A stretch of 64,000 nucleotides of DNA from Flavobacterium sp. SUN052 (GCF_028867935.1 NZ_JAPQNS010000023.1:1-64000), one strand, 5' to 3'. Numbered from the stretch's first letter, positions 33,031 through 44,059 are shown. Translations and numbers: made by a program. Notes: generated by a model not told the origin, from the letters alone.

Positions 33031-34785
33031 TCAATTCAGCGTAATCCCGGCTTTACCATCTTCCACAGCGGTCACCTCGAATTTCACCGCCGGGTTTTTG
33101 CTCAACACGTCGATCAGTTCGTCGGTATTGCCGGTGTGTTCTACGGAGACAGTTCCGGCGGTACCGCTGAAGGTTTTCTTTACGGCCTTCACTTTCGGGT
33201 TTTTGCTTAGGGCAGCAGCCAGAGCATTTAGCTTGGGGAAGGTGGCGTTGGCAACGGCAATCTCGCTGCTGTTAGTATTAGCCGACGCAGGAGCCGAGGT
33301 GGTTACCCGGGCCGTGGGTGCTGCTGCCGAGGCTTTGGGAGTTGGCCCGGCGTTGGTAAAGGTCATGTTCATGGCACACAACCGCTCCATGAGATATTGC
33401 GCCATGTTTTCAGCAGCACTCCGAATTGCCATTTTATTGGCAATGGCCTCCGATACGTCGATGCCGCCCCCCGAAATGGCGTTGGTGGCCAAAATAGAGC
33501 CGTCTTCAGTGGCAATGGCTCGCACCTCGAGTCGGGCGCGACTGGAAACCATGCCACCCTGTGCATTGGTACGCTCGGAGACTGCCTGACCCGTAATAAT
33601 CATGCTGGCACCCATCTTCAGGCCGAGTGCAGCCATAGCCCCAATATCATTGCTGCCAGAGGAGTCCACCATTTGGCGCATTTTCCCATACACTTTGGGG
33701 TCAACAACCCGGAAACCAGCTTCCACAAAGCGTCGGGTAAGTTCGGTTTCGGTAGCCGATTGCTCAATCACAACAGGTTTATAGACTGCCGATGCGGCCG
33801 TTTGGCGGCTGGCCATGTCTTCGGGCTTCTGCGTGGGTGAGTTATCCCGACGACCGAAAATTCCCTTGACAACATCACGTGCGAGGCCTACGTTGGCTTC
33901 GCGCTCCTTGAGTTGTAGCTCGCGTTCGCGCCGGGCAAGGTCATTGGTACTGGTAGAGTTGTCGCGGGCGGTACCAGCAGAGGTTGCTTCGGTAATTAGG
34001 ATAATCACTTTGGGCGAGCCGTTCCGAAGCATCAGGCAGTTTTGAGCCGTATAAACCTTCATCACTTTGGGCTTCATCGGTTCAGGCATCTCAATCTGAT
34101 CCTTAGCCTCAGCCATGATCTCAACGGCTTTGATGATTGCTTTCTGAGTGGCGTCCTGTACGGCCCGGTTTTCCGTTTTTCCAGCCGTTTTCAATCCCAT
34201 AAAACTAAGCCCCGTAAAGCCCGACGAGTTGCCCTTCATGTTCACGTCTTTACTAAACAGTACCTCGCCCGTTTGGGGGTTCACCAGTTTAAGGGTAAAG
34301 CCAACCGTAGCTTTGTTGCCGCCCACACTCACTCCAGCAAATGAGGTAGACGTTTGTCCTTCCGAAAAATCAGTTACTTCGCCGGTTACAATCAACTGGG
34401 CACCCAGCATTTTACCAGTTTCTGGGCCTGAACCATCCGTAAAACCATCCTGTGCAAAGGCCATCTCGCCTGTGGCGTCGCTCACATTGCGATTCGTTTC
34501 CATGACCCGAAAACAGTTGGTTTGCTGAATGGCCGAAGTAAGCATCGTGGCCAACTCATCGCCAAAGGTCGCATTGGCCTGAGCGGATTTTGTAGAAACG
34601 CTAAACCGGGCTACTTTCACGATTACCCGCTTATCGCGGGGTAATCCTTTGCACTTTTCGGCAACCTTTTCAAGAGTAACTTTATCCTGAGCAAAGCCTA
34701 GAGTTGTTAAGCAGACTAATAAAAAGATAGCTACTAGTCGAAAAACATTCGTTTTGGAATTCTGCGAAGTAATCAGTGCAATCAT
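33031..34785 (-). CDS. CsgG/HfaB-like protein with a second homologous half
   Basis: 584 residues with an N-terminal signal (about 12-32). Residues 50-235 resemble CsgG/HfaB: VIVKVARFSV, a variable-length pore-like segment, then LGAQLIVTGEVTDF and the helix NRAVQDATQKAIIKAVEIM. A linker with charged coiled coil (RRERELQLKEREAN) joins a second half at about 330-465 (AGFRVVDPKVYGKM, LGLKMGASMIITGQAVSE) with the same ordering, then a C-terminal domain with LSKNPKVKAVKKTFSGTAG. CsgG forms curli-export pores; this version may be a periplasmic or outer-membrane assembly factor for the secreted proteins that follow. First gene of the block. Confidence 0.65.
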   Translation of the reverse strand: MIALITSQNSKTNVFRLVAIFLLVCLTTLGFAQDKVTLEKVAEKCKGLPRDKRVIVKVARFSVSTKSAQANATFGDELATMLTSAIQQTNCFRVMETNRNVSDATGEMAFAQDGFTDGSGPETGKMLGAQLIVTGEVTDFSEGQTSTSFAGVSVGGNKATVGFTLKLVNPQTGEVLFSKDVNMKGNSSGFTGLSFMGLKTAGKTENRAVQDATQKAIIKAVEIMAEAKDQIEMPEPMKPKVMKVYTAQNCLMLRNGSPKVIILITEATSAGTARDNSTSTNDLARRERELQLKEREANVGLARDVVKGIFGRRDNSPTQKPEDMASRQTAASAVYKPVVIEQSATETELTRRFVEAGFRVVDPKVYGKMRQMVDSSGSNDIGAMAALGLKMGASMIITGQAVSERTNAQGGMVSSRARLEVRAIATEDGSILATNAISGGGIDVSEAIANKMAIRSAAENMAQYLMERLCAMNMTFTNAGPTPKASAAAPTARVTTSAPASANTNSSEIAVANATFPKLNALAAALSKNPKVKAVKKTFSGTAGTVSVEHTGNTDELIDVLSKNPAVKFEVTAVEDGKAGITLN

Positions 34786-34966
34786 TGCTTAGGCAGTAAA
34801 ACAGGTGAATAATTGTTCGCAATTTCCACCTATACCCTGTCCCACGCCATACCGTAAAACCGTATTTACAATCAGTATTTATACCTGGTTTCCGGTAGAA
34901 ATTCCACCTCGAATGTTACCTTTAGGTTAGTATTCTACATTAACCAGTATATAGATTTCTGAGCTA

Positions 34967-36967
34967 ATGAAATTGCACCTACTTCATTTATCACTATTCT
35001 TGTTTATATCCTTTGGCCTGGGGTTTCAGGCTAAGGGTCAGTCTGAGTTACCTATTATTAAACTTACATCCAGTAAGCCCGAGTTATCTATTGGGCGGCA
35101 GGTGCTGGTGTTGCGTGATTCTACACAGTCGTTAACGTTAGCTGACGTAACTACCGGTAAAGCCCATATCCGCTTCAGACAAAGCACTCAGAATGCCCCC
35201 AACTTTGGCACTACCAACGACGATGCCTGGGCTTATTTTCGGGTTCAGAATCAGCTTCCCATCAGGCAGATTCCTGTTCTTGAAATTGGCTTCAATAACT
35301 ACGACCAAATCGACTTATATGTGATCGATTCTGTTGGAAGGGTGCAAACCCGAACAGTAGGTGACCGGGTTGATAACCATCCAATTCGCGATTTACCTGG
35401 CCCAACATTCCTCATTCGGCTACCTCTTCGTCCCGGTCAGTTAGCCACCATCTATGTGCACTTGCACACCACTATTGGACAGCAATATTTCCCGCTAACC
35501 CTTTGGTCAGAAGCCAGCTATATCCAATCTGTCACTGATTCCAGTATACTTTGGGGTGCCTACTATGGCATATTTTTATTGGTCATTTTGTATCACTTGT
35601 TTGTATTTGCCTCCACTCGCGAGTGGAGTTATGGCTATTTACTGGGTTATTTGTTACTCTATGCGTTTTGGGAAGTTGGCCGTGGCTACAACCTTTTTCA
35701 TCGACTCGATATTCCGTTTGGCTGGGTGGCAACCAAACTCATGCCAACTGCCTACATGGGCAGTTTTTTGCTCTTGGCTTTTTTCTATGAGCGAATGTTG
35801 CAAGTTCGTCGATACTTGCCTCGTTATCCATACCTGATGGGGGTTATTGCGAGTTTGCTTATTGGTGGAATCATGGCTGTGTGGTTTGTTCCGAACGCTC
35901 CGAAGAACCTGATTCTCTTGGGTACTATTTGGCCTTCTGCTTTTATCGTAATGATTACATCGGGCTATGCCTATCTGCACAAACCCAAAGTAGCCCGGTT
36001 TTATGTTTTGGCAATCTTCTCGCTATGGACGGGCGCTACTGCTTATATGCTTCAACGGACCGGCGTTATTGAGTCAGAATTCTGGATGATCAAATACGGG
36101 GTCAATGTGGGATCAATGCTCGAATTTGTTTTTCTGACCCTCGGCCTGGCCGATTCGATGCGGTACGAACGTCGGGAACGTCGGCTTTTACACGAAGAAA
36201 CGATCAGGAAAGAGAGCCGGGCTGAAGCAGAACGTGAGTATGCCCGGCTACAGGGGCAGGCTATTGAACGCAAACGTATTGGCTACGAACTGCATAACAA
36301 TCTCGGGGGGAGTATGTATGGGCTTAGGCTATTGCTCCGACGTATCCAGCCGACTTCGCTTACCCCAGCAGAACAGGAAGTATATCAAACCTTGACCAAC
36401 ACCCTAAAACAAACGCATGAAACAATCCGGTTGATTTCGCACAACCTCATGCCCGACCAATTAAGTCAGCAGGGTCTATCGGTAACCCTGAATCGGCTGA
36501 TCGCTGATTTGAACCAGTTAGGAACTACCAATTTTGAGGTCCGTTTGGTTGGCCACGTTGATCTGATTCCCAATTCGTTCCAGTTTGAACTGTACACCAT
36601 CCTACTCGAATTAGCCCAGAATGTACTGCGTCATGCCGAAGCAGAATCGGCTAGCGTACAAGTACTGGCTACTGAAGCAAACGTCGAATTGCAGGTAATG
36701 GACGATGGCAGGGGCATTGGCTCCTCGCTGATGGCGGGCGACGGGCAGGGATTGCGGACCATTCGGGAGCGGGTTGAAACCTTGAATGGTACGTTTCAGG
36801 TAGAAGCCTTACCCGAAGGTGGCACCCGCCTACAGGTCAAGCTTCCGCTCGAATCAGCAAATGCCGTTTCGGTAGGCAAAGTTGACCAGACCCACCACCG
36901 AGCGAACGCCCACCTTCCGCATGAGGTTGCGTCGATGGGTTTCGACCGTGTCTTTGCTGATAAATAA
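34967..36967 (+). CDS. 7TM-DISM sensor histidine kinase with atypical H-box and extended end
   Basis: 666 residues. Signal peptide, 7TMR-DISMED2 extracellular beta domain (about 30-185), seven membrane helices (about 195-400), coiled coil, HisKA_3 and HATPase_c. The phospho-acceptor is His443 in RIGYELHNNLGGS; the residue after the histidine is Asn instead of the usual Asp or Glu. The ATPase has ELAQNVLRHA and VMDDGRGIGSS. The domain ends near GTRLQVKLPLES (about 36852), yet the frame continues 38 more residues (ANAVSVGKVDQ...) into DNA that codes on the other strand for the response regulator's C-terminus. Partner presumably the convergent regulator. Confidence 0.82.
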   Translation: MKLHLLHLSLFLFISFGLGFQAKGQSELPIIKLTSSKPELSIGRQVLVLRDSTQSLTLADVTTGKAHIRFRQSTQNAPNFGTTNDDAWAYFRVQNQLPIRQIPVLEIGFNNYDQIDLYVIDSVGRVQTRTVGDRVDNHPIRDLPGPTFLIRLPLRPGQLATIYVHLHTTIGQQYFPLTLWSEASYIQSVTDSSILWGAYYGIFLLVILYHLFVFASTREWSYGYLLGYLLLYAFWEVGRGYNLFHRLDIPFGWVATKLMPTAYMGSFLLLAFFYERMLQVRRYLPRYPYLMGVIASLLIGGIMAVWFVPNAPKNLILLGTIWPSAFIVMITSGYAYLHKPKVARFYVLAIFSLWTGATAYMLQRTGVIESEFWMIKYGVNVGSMLEFVFLTLGLADSMRYERRERRLLHEETIRKESRAEAEREYARLQGQAIERKRIGYELHNNLGGSMYGLRLLLRRIQPTSLTPAEQEVYQTLTNTLKQTHETIRLISHNLMPDQLSQQGLSVTLNRLIADLNQLGTTNFEVRLVGHVDLIPNSFQFELYTILLELAQNVLRHAEAESASVQVLATEANVELQVMDDGRGIGSSLMAGDGQGLRTIRERVETLNGTFQVEALPEGGTRLQVKLPLESANAVSVGKVDQTHHRANAHLPHEVASMGFDRVFADK

Positions 36968-37498
36968 CTGGCGGGCAATGTCGGCAGTAGGCACCTCGCG
37001 AGTAATCAGGCACAAAATTTCCAGTTCCCGGTCGGTGAGTTCTTTTTCCTGAATTTCGTTGATGGATGGTTCACCGGCATCAGCTAAAGCCCTAACAACC
37101 GATGCCGAAAAGTACGCTCGTTTCTGATATCCCACCGACCGAATGGCCCATACCAGTTCCTGAGTATCATCGGTTTTCAGTACATAGCCATCCACTCCGA
37201 GTTGAACAGCCTCTCGAATCTGAACGGGGTCGTTGTTCATGGTAAGCAAAATAACCCGTGTTGGCAGGTTCATTGCCCGAATCTGCCGGGCCAGGGCAAT
37301 GCCGGTCATACCGGTACCAAAAGACAAATCGGTCACCAATACATCGGGCCGGTTATCGGGTAGCAGGGCAAGGGTATGTTCAGGACTATTTGCCGAACCA
37401 AGTAGCTTAAAATCAGACTCATCACCTAACATTCGGCTCACTCCGTCAAGTAAAATCAGATGGTCGTCGGTCAGGAAAAGAGTAAGTGGTGTGGACAT
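36854..37498 (-). CDS. NarL-type response regulator, convergent overlap with kinase
   Basis: 214 residues from the ATG at 37498 (MSTPLTLFLTDDHL); a start at 37504 adds two. Receiver domain with DDH, phospho-acceptor aspartate in VLVTDLSFG and lysine in YVLKTDD; C-terminal LuxR-type helix-turn-helix (LTDRELEILCLITREVPTAD, then SKDTVETHRRNLM). Its last 114 nt lie opposite the end of the kinase gene. The overlapping tail-to-tail layout is unusual for a partner pair. Confidence 0.88.
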   Translation of the reverse strand: MSTPLTLFLTDDHLILLDGVSRMLGDESDFKLLGSANSPEHTLALLPDNRPDVLVTDLSFGTGMTGIALARQIRAMNLPTRVILLTMNNDPVQIREAVQLGVDGYVLKTDDTQELVWAIRSVGYQKRAYFSASVVRALADAGEPSINEIQEKELTDRELEILCLITREVPTADIARQLFISKDTVETHRRNLMRKVGVRSVVGLVNFAYRNGIC

Positions 37499-37611
37499 AG
37501 CCATACAATTTAGTATGGGGTCAATCTAGTGCATTTTTACCGTCGTAGTGAAGGTTTCCTTCCCAATACAGGATTTCTCTTTGTGAAACAGCCTATCCCC
37601 ACAACGAACAA

Positions 37612-37643
37612 TTTGGTTCGTACCAAACAGCAGAATACTTTTA
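37612..37643 (+). promoter_or_regulatory. Predicted promoter of the TPR-histidine kinase operon
   Basis: TTTG at 37612-37615 and TACTTTTA at 37636-37643 (one mismatch to TAnnTTTG) with a 20-nt spacer; the gene starts at 37678, leaving a leader of about 28 nt. Confidence 0.5.
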
Positions 37644-37677
37644 TCATTGGCTAGTAAAACCATCCCACCCTATCACT

Positions 37678-39426
37678 ATGTACGCCCGCATTGTTTGTCT
37701 ATTTTCGCTTTGGCTGTTTCTGATTGTAGTAGCCAGTAAAGCCTGTGCCCAGGCCGCTTCTTCTCTCCTACCTCTTCAACCTTATAAACTCAAAATAGCC
37801 CAGCAGCTTTACCGCGAGGGATTAGCGAAAAACGATTCCATGAAAATTGCGGAGGGGTATTATGAATATGCCAAACTCTATATGGCTGCCGCCGATCTGG
37901 TGCGGGCCAAGCAATCGTTTCTGAAAGCATTACAGATTCTGGAAACCCGGGGCGACACCTACGAACTAGCCCGACTTCACGTTCGATTATGCGATTTGGC
38001 GATCTTACAGATGGACTACCCTGAATCCATGAAAAATGCCCGTAAAGCACTTGCCATTGCCAAACGGTCGCACTCTGAAAAAGCCCTGATGAGAGCCTAC
38101 TCCGTGCTGGCTCACATTCATGAAAAAGACTGGTCCAATTTAAACTCCACAATCCCGAAGTCTCAGAACTGGCCTAAGTCAAATCCCGACAGTTCGCTTT
38201 ATTATTTCCGTAAGTTTGAACCCCTCGCCTACCGCTCGAACGACCCAATGGAAGTTGCGTTTGTGACCCATCAAATTGGCACCCGCTTATTGATCCGTAA
38301 AGATCCCAAATCGATCCCCTACCTTGTAAAAGCCATGGACATAGCCAACGAGCAAAAAAGTGTAGACCGTCTCGCCATGACCTTACATGTAGCTAAGGCT
38401 TACGTGGATTTTGGCCGGCCGGCCAAAGCCTGGGCGTATATAGAAACAGTGAGACAAGCCTATGACAAGATGCCAACAGCTATGAATAGCCGCCATCATA
38501 TGGAGTTGGCCTACATTAATTATTACAAAGCCACAGGAAACTGGAAAGCTGCATCTGAACACATTGAAGCCTATCATGCCCTGGAAAAAAATAACCTAAT
38601 TGCCGACCGCGACGGAGCAGTTTCCCGTCTGAGTGTGGAATATGAAACAGAAAAGAAAGAAGCCCTGCTCAAAACCCAACAACGAGAACTGGCCCTGCAA
38701 ACCGAAAATCAACGGACACAGCAATGGTTTTTAAGGGCAGTTTCGACCTTGTTGCTGTTGGCAGGTGGTATGAGCGTGGTTTTTTACCGCCTTTCCCGCA
38801 AAAACAAACGCATCAGCCTACAAAATGCGGAACTGGTGCGCGAACAGAATCACCGGGTTAAAAACAACTTGCAAACCATGTCGAACCTGCTGACCCTGCA
38901 AGCAAATCGCTTGACCGATGCGGCCGCCCGAGATGCAGTAGCCGATAGTCAGTTACGTATTGAGACAATGGCGGTGCTGCAACGGCAACTATACGACGGG
39001 GATAAACTGGCGCGGGTTGATCTGGCCGAGTTTATCCCCGAACTGGTCGAGATGGTGTTGCACGCGTTTGGGTATGACTATATTGAACCTGTTTATACGC
39101 TCACACCAACCGATGTATCAGCTGATCAGGCTATGCCCGTTGCTCTGATTTTGAACGAGTTGACTACCAATGCCTGTAAATATGCCTTCCCCGATAATCC
39201 AAATCCAGTTTTTCGGGTTTCGTGTCAGCAGTGGGGTAATCAGATCACCTTGACCGTGGCCGACAATGGACCCGGCTTCACATCACCACTGGAGCAGGAT
39301 ATTATGGTAAAAACCCGCACCGGATTCGGCACGAAGCTGATTCAGACCCAAGTGCAGCAGTTGCGGGGAACAGGCCAATACCTTGCGGACGAGGGGACTC
39401 AATTTACGCTATCATTCACCGCTTAA
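37678..39426 (+). CDS. TPR-containing HisKA_2 (HWE-like) sensor kinase
   Basis: 582 residues: signal peptide (about 1-25), tetratricopeptide-type helices over about 30-330, one membrane helix near 350-370, then HisKA_2 with His392 in EQNHRVKNNLQTMSNLLTLQ and an HATPase_c domain (ILNELTTNACKYAFPDNP, VADNGPGFTS). The extracytoplasmic TPR domain probably senses a protein or peptide. It is 5 bp ahead of the LytTR response regulator. Confidence 0.88.
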   Translation: MYARIVCLFSLWLFLIVVASKACAQAASSLLPLQPYKLKIAQQLYREGLAKNDSMKIAEGYYEYAKLYMAAADLVRAKQSFLKALQILETRGDTYELARLHVRLCDLAILQMDYPESMKNARKALAIAKRSHSEKALMRAYSVLAHIHEKDWSNLNSTIPKSQNWPKSNPDSSLYYFRKFEPLAYRSNDPMEVAFVTHQIGTRLLIRKDPKSIPYLVKAMDIANEQKSVDRLAMTLHVAKAYVDFGRPAKAWAYIETVRQAYDKMPTAMNSRHHMELAYINYYKATGNWKAASEHIEAYHALEKNNLIADRDGAVSRLSVEYETEKKEALLKTQQRELALQTENQRTQQWFLRAVSTLLLLAGGMSVVFYRLSRKNKRISLQNAELVREQNHRVKNNLQTMSNLLTLQANRLTDAAARDAVADSQLRIETMAVLQRQLYDGDKLARVDLAEFIPELVEMVLHAFGYDYIEPVYTLTPTDVSADQAMPVALILNELTTNACKYAFPDNPNPVFRVSCQQWGNQITLTVADNGPGFTSPLEQDIMVKTRTGFGTKLIQTQVQQLRGTGQYLADEGTQFTLSFTA

Positions 39427-39431
39427 GATTT

Positions 39432-40169
39432 ATGCAATCGCTATCCATACTGATTATTGAAGACGAAGTATTGACAGCTCTTACTCTTCAGGAAACGCTG
39501 GAAGCCGCTGGTCACCGAATCACGGCGGTGTCCCGCACTGCTACCGAAGCTATTGACGCAATAAAACAGCAACGACCTGATCTGGCCCTTGTGGATGTTC
39601 ACTTAGAAGGATCCTCTGAAGATGGAATTAACACGGTGGCTCGCTTACTGGCAATCCATCGAATGCCCATTATCTACCTTACAGCGAACTCTGAGTCAGA
39701 AACCTTTCAACGGGCTAAACTAACGGCACCGGCCGCTTATCTGGTCAAACCGTTTCGACCTACCGAACTCGTTATGCAAGTCGAATTGGCCTACTTTCAT
39801 CACCAGCTCAATCTGGATACGTCAGCAGAAAAGGCTCCCGCTTCTGTCTATTTGCCAATCAACAAAGGATACGACAAAATTAGCCAGAACGATGTGCTGT
39901 ATCTACAAGCTGAAGGCGCTTACGTAAAGCTGTTTCGGATCAACATGACCCATTTCACAATGCTGTCGATGAACTTAGGCTATCTGGCGCAGTATTTTAT
40001 CACACCCAACTTTTACCGGGTTTCCCGATCACTACTTATTAATCTGGATCATGTTGAACGGGTAGAACGTAATCAACTCTATATGCATCAGCAAAAAACA
40101 CCCCTACCCGTTTCTGAATCTGCCCGGCTCGATCTGATGAAAAAGTTGACGGTCATTCGAACTCGGTAA
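39432..40169 (+). CDS. LytTR response regulator
   Basis: 245 residues. Receiver domain with IIEDE near the start, phospho-acceptor aspartate in LALVDVHLEG and lysine in AYLVKPFRPTE; LytTR DNA-binding domain from about 145 (YLQAEGAYVKLFRINM, FYRVSRSLLINLDHVERV). Partner of the TPR kinase. Regulated genes unknown; LytTR targets usually carry direct repeats upstream. Confidence 0.9.
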   Translation: MQSLSILIIEDEVLTALTLQETLEAAGHRITAVSRTATEAIDAIKQQRPDLALVDVHLEGSSEDGINTVARLLAIHRMPIIYLTANSESETFQRAKLTAPAAYLVKPFRPTELVMQVELAYFHHQLNLDTSAEKAPASVYLPINKGYDKISQNDVLYLQAEGAYVKLFRINMTHFTMLSMNLGYLAQYFITPNFYRVSRSLLINLDHVERVERNQLYMHQQKTPLPVSESARLDLMKKLTVIRTR

Positions 40170-41903
<1,734 letters not shown>

Positions 41904-41930
41904 AACAATACGTTCTTCCGGCCTGTTAAT

Positions 41931-41961
41931 GGGGTGTGATCGTCAGATTACACCCTTTTTT
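41931..41961 (+). terminator. Terminator after pgi
   Basis: Arms GGGTGTGAT (41932-41940) and ATTACACCC (41947-41955, one G-U pair), 6-nt loop, then a T run to 41961. Confidence 0.8.
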
Positions 41962-41979
41962 AGTGCAACTCAAAACGTT

Positions 41980-42924
41980 ATGAAAACCATGAAAAAGTCA
42001 ATTCTAGCAGTTTGCCTGCTGGCCTCTGGTGCCGCATTTGGGCAAACGACCTCCGGGTCAACTTACAACAGTGGCTCTACATCGACCACTACTACCACGT
42101 CGAACTCAAACATGAGCAACCCGACGTACAACTCTACAACGCCAACAGGAACAATGAGCACCACTAGTGGCTCAATGGACACTGGTACAACAACTAACAG
42201 CAACTACCCAGCGGGCAATACGGGTACAACTAACGGAACGGGGTCTAGCGCTACTGGTTCAATGAACAGCGCGCCTACAAACACGATAGACAACACCACT
42301 ACTACGACAACGACGACAACTTCGTCGGACTACAACAGCAACAATAACGGTTCAATGAACCGGTCGAACAAGGATGCTGACGGTACTAACAAATGGGGTA
42401 AGTCAGGCAAGTTTGGTATTTATGCCGGTTTGAATGCTTCACGTTTTGTGAATGAGCCAACTCCTGATGATGCTTACCGCGTAGGCTGGCAAGCCGGTAT
42501 TTACGGACGTTCAGGAGGTACGATCTTCGGCCAGATTGGTCTTGAGTATCGTAACTCTACTGCTAACCTTATCCGCGTGAACAACAACTCAACAACAGGA
42601 TCAGTAACTGATCAAACCAAAGGTTCAGTTAAGCAGCAGTTCCTGGCTATTCCAGCTTATGTAGGTGTACGTATTGGTAGTGCCCTGGGTCTACGGGTTC
42701 AGGCTGGTGCTGAATTGTCATCGCAAGTGGCTATTGGTGAAAACAACTTCCAGTTGGGTAACGACGATGTTCGCCGGACCATTTTGAATGGCTTACTTGG
42801 AGCAGGTATCAACCTCGGACCATTGACAGTTGACGCCGTGTACAACCTGGGCTTGTCGAATGTATTCGAAGGTCTTGACACGAAACGTCGTATGGGCCAA
42901 ATTAACGTAGGTTTCCGTTTTTAA
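41980..42924 (+). CDS. Outer-membrane protein with Ser/Thr/Asn-rich N-terminal region
   Basis: 314 residues from the ATG at 41980 (MKTMKKSILAVCLLASGAAFG); an upstream frame start at 41929 is not used. After the signal, residues about 22-130 are nearly all Ser, Thr, Asn, Gly (SGSTYNSGSTSTTTTTSNS), likely unstructured. The C-terminal half (about 140-314) has the alternating strands of a small outer-membrane beta-barrel (FGIYAGLNASRFV, GRSGGTIFGQIGLEYR, RMGQINVGFRF). Ends in Phe. A strong terminator follows. Confidence 0.75.
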   Translation: MKTMKKSILAVCLLASGAAFGQTTSGSTYNSGSTSTTTTTSNSNMSNPTYNSTTPTGTMSTTSGSMDTGTTTNSNYPAGNTGTTNGTGSSATGSMNSAPTNTIDNTTTTTTTTTSSDYNSNNNGSMNRSNKDADGTNKWGKSGKFGIYAGLNASRFVNEPTPDDAYRVGWQAGIYGRSGGTIFGQIGLEYRNSTANLIRVNNNSTTGSVTDQTKGSVKQQFLAIPAYVGVRIGSALGLRVQAGAELSSQVAIGENNFQLGNDDVRRTILNGLLGAGINLGPLTVDAVYNLGLSNVFEGLDTKRRMGQINVGFRF

Positions 42925-42944
42925 CGAACCTTGTTCTTATAGAG

Positions 42945-42973
42945 AGCCACTCCCAACGGAGTGGCTTTTTTTA
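42945..42973 (+). terminator. Terminator after the outer-membrane protein gene
   Basis: Perfect 9-bp stem AGCCACTCC / GGAGTGGCT, loop CAAC, then T run to about 42973. Confidence 0.9.
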
Positions 42974-43017
42974 TGCCCAATGGTTGGATACGAATTCTGG
43001 CTACCGACCTTTGATGA

Positions 43018-43593
43018 ATGAATACGCTCTTCCCTATTTTCGTTAAAATTGGTCAATTGCAAACCCTTGTGGTGGGTGGTGGCTATGTGGGGTTGGAAAA
43101 GCTGACCGCTTTGCTCAACGCTGATCCTGACGCCCCCTTTACGCTAGTGGCCCCCGATATTCGTGATGAGATCCGGAGGTTAGCGACCAAACACCCCAAC
43201 ATCACGCTAATTCAGGACATGTATCAGCCCAGTTATCTCAACGGCCGCGATCTGGTTATCGTTGGCACGAACGACAAAACGGTCAACCGACAGGTGCAGG
43301 AAGATTGTAAAGCCCGCAAAATTCTGGTTAACGTAGCCGATACACCTGATTTATGCGATTTCTACCTCAGCTCGGTAGTTCGCAAGGGTGATCTGAAGAT
43401 TGCTATTTCGACTAATGGGAAATCGCCCACCTTTGCCAAGCGATTCAGAGAGATACTAGAGGATATTTTACCCGAAAGCCTACAGGAGACTCTAGACAAC
43501 CTAACCGCCATTCGCAACCGGCTCAAAGGCGATTTTGTGCAAAAAATGGAGAAGCTAAATGAAATCACTAAGGTGTTGTCAAAACCGGAATGA
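43018..43593 (+). CDS. Precorrin-2 dehydrogenase / sirohydrochlorin ferrochelatase (CysG N-terminal type)
   Basis: 191 residues similar to Met8 and the N-terminal part of CysG, acting in siroheme biosynthesis. LQTLVVGGGYVGLEKLTALL (about 14-33) is the NAD-binding loop; NVADTPDLCDFYLSSVVRKG (about 109-128) and the preceding GRDLVIVGTNDKTVN are characteristic, as is AISTNGKSPTFAKRFRE. No methyltransferase domain is fused. Its 3' end overlaps a convergent gene by 15 nt. Confidence 0.88.
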   Translation: MNTLFPIFVKIGQLQTLVVGGGYVGLEKLTALLNADPDAPFTLVAPDIRDEIRRLATKHPNITLIQDMYQPSYLNGRDLVIVGTNDKTVNRQVQEDCKARKILVNVADTPDLCDFYLSSVVRKGDLKIAISTNGKSPTFAKRFREILEDILPESLQETLDNLTAIRNRLKGDFVQKMEKLNEITKVLSKPE

Positions 43594-43923
43594 TCCCAGC
43601 AAATCAATTGGCTGGTTACGCACAATGAATATATAAACCAGGCCAGCCAAAACCATATAGCTGATAATGAGCCATTTCTTTTTCACGTCGAACTCAGCCG
43701 GGTTGTGGTAGTAATCGTAAACCATTGATGTGGAGAGGCCCATGACCATTAGAAAGAACGAGAAAATGCCGAAGTCTGTTCGATACATAGTCAGTTCGTG
43801 CAGAAACCTGGCCCCCGACACAATATAAAGCAGCCAACAGCCGAATCCGGCACGGTAGAGATAAACGCTTAACCGACGGTCGTTTTTAATGTCGAAGAGG
43901 TCTTCGGAGAATTTCTCGGACAT
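43579..43923 (-). CDS. Small integral membrane protein, unknown function
   Basis: 114 residues with three membrane helices (about 22-42, 50-68 and 82-101) and a cytoplasmic N-terminus (MSEKFSEDLFDIKND). No family recognised. It converges on the siroheme gene, with 15 nt of shared DNA. Confidence 0.6.
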   Translation of the reverse strand: MSEKFSEDLFDIKNDRRLSVYLYRAGFGCWLLYIVSGARFLHELTMYRTDFGIFSFFLMVMGLSTSMVYDYYHNPAEFDVKKKWLIISYMVLAGLVYIFIVRNQPIDLLGSFRF

Positions 43924-44059
43924 GTTGAAAGAGGAAAATGGTAATTAAGGTAAATTGATAATCGGGAACTCGCTACTGAATTACTCACTTACCTCAGTTA
44001 CCGAATTACCTACTTATCCAAAGTTAGTTTTCAGAACCTACAAAACCAAGTGAATAACC

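Noticed and set aside
34820..34912. Two similar AATTTCCACCT / AAATTCCACCT words in the divergent spacer
   Set aside because: Possible operator pair, but two short near-matches 80 bp apart are not enough support.
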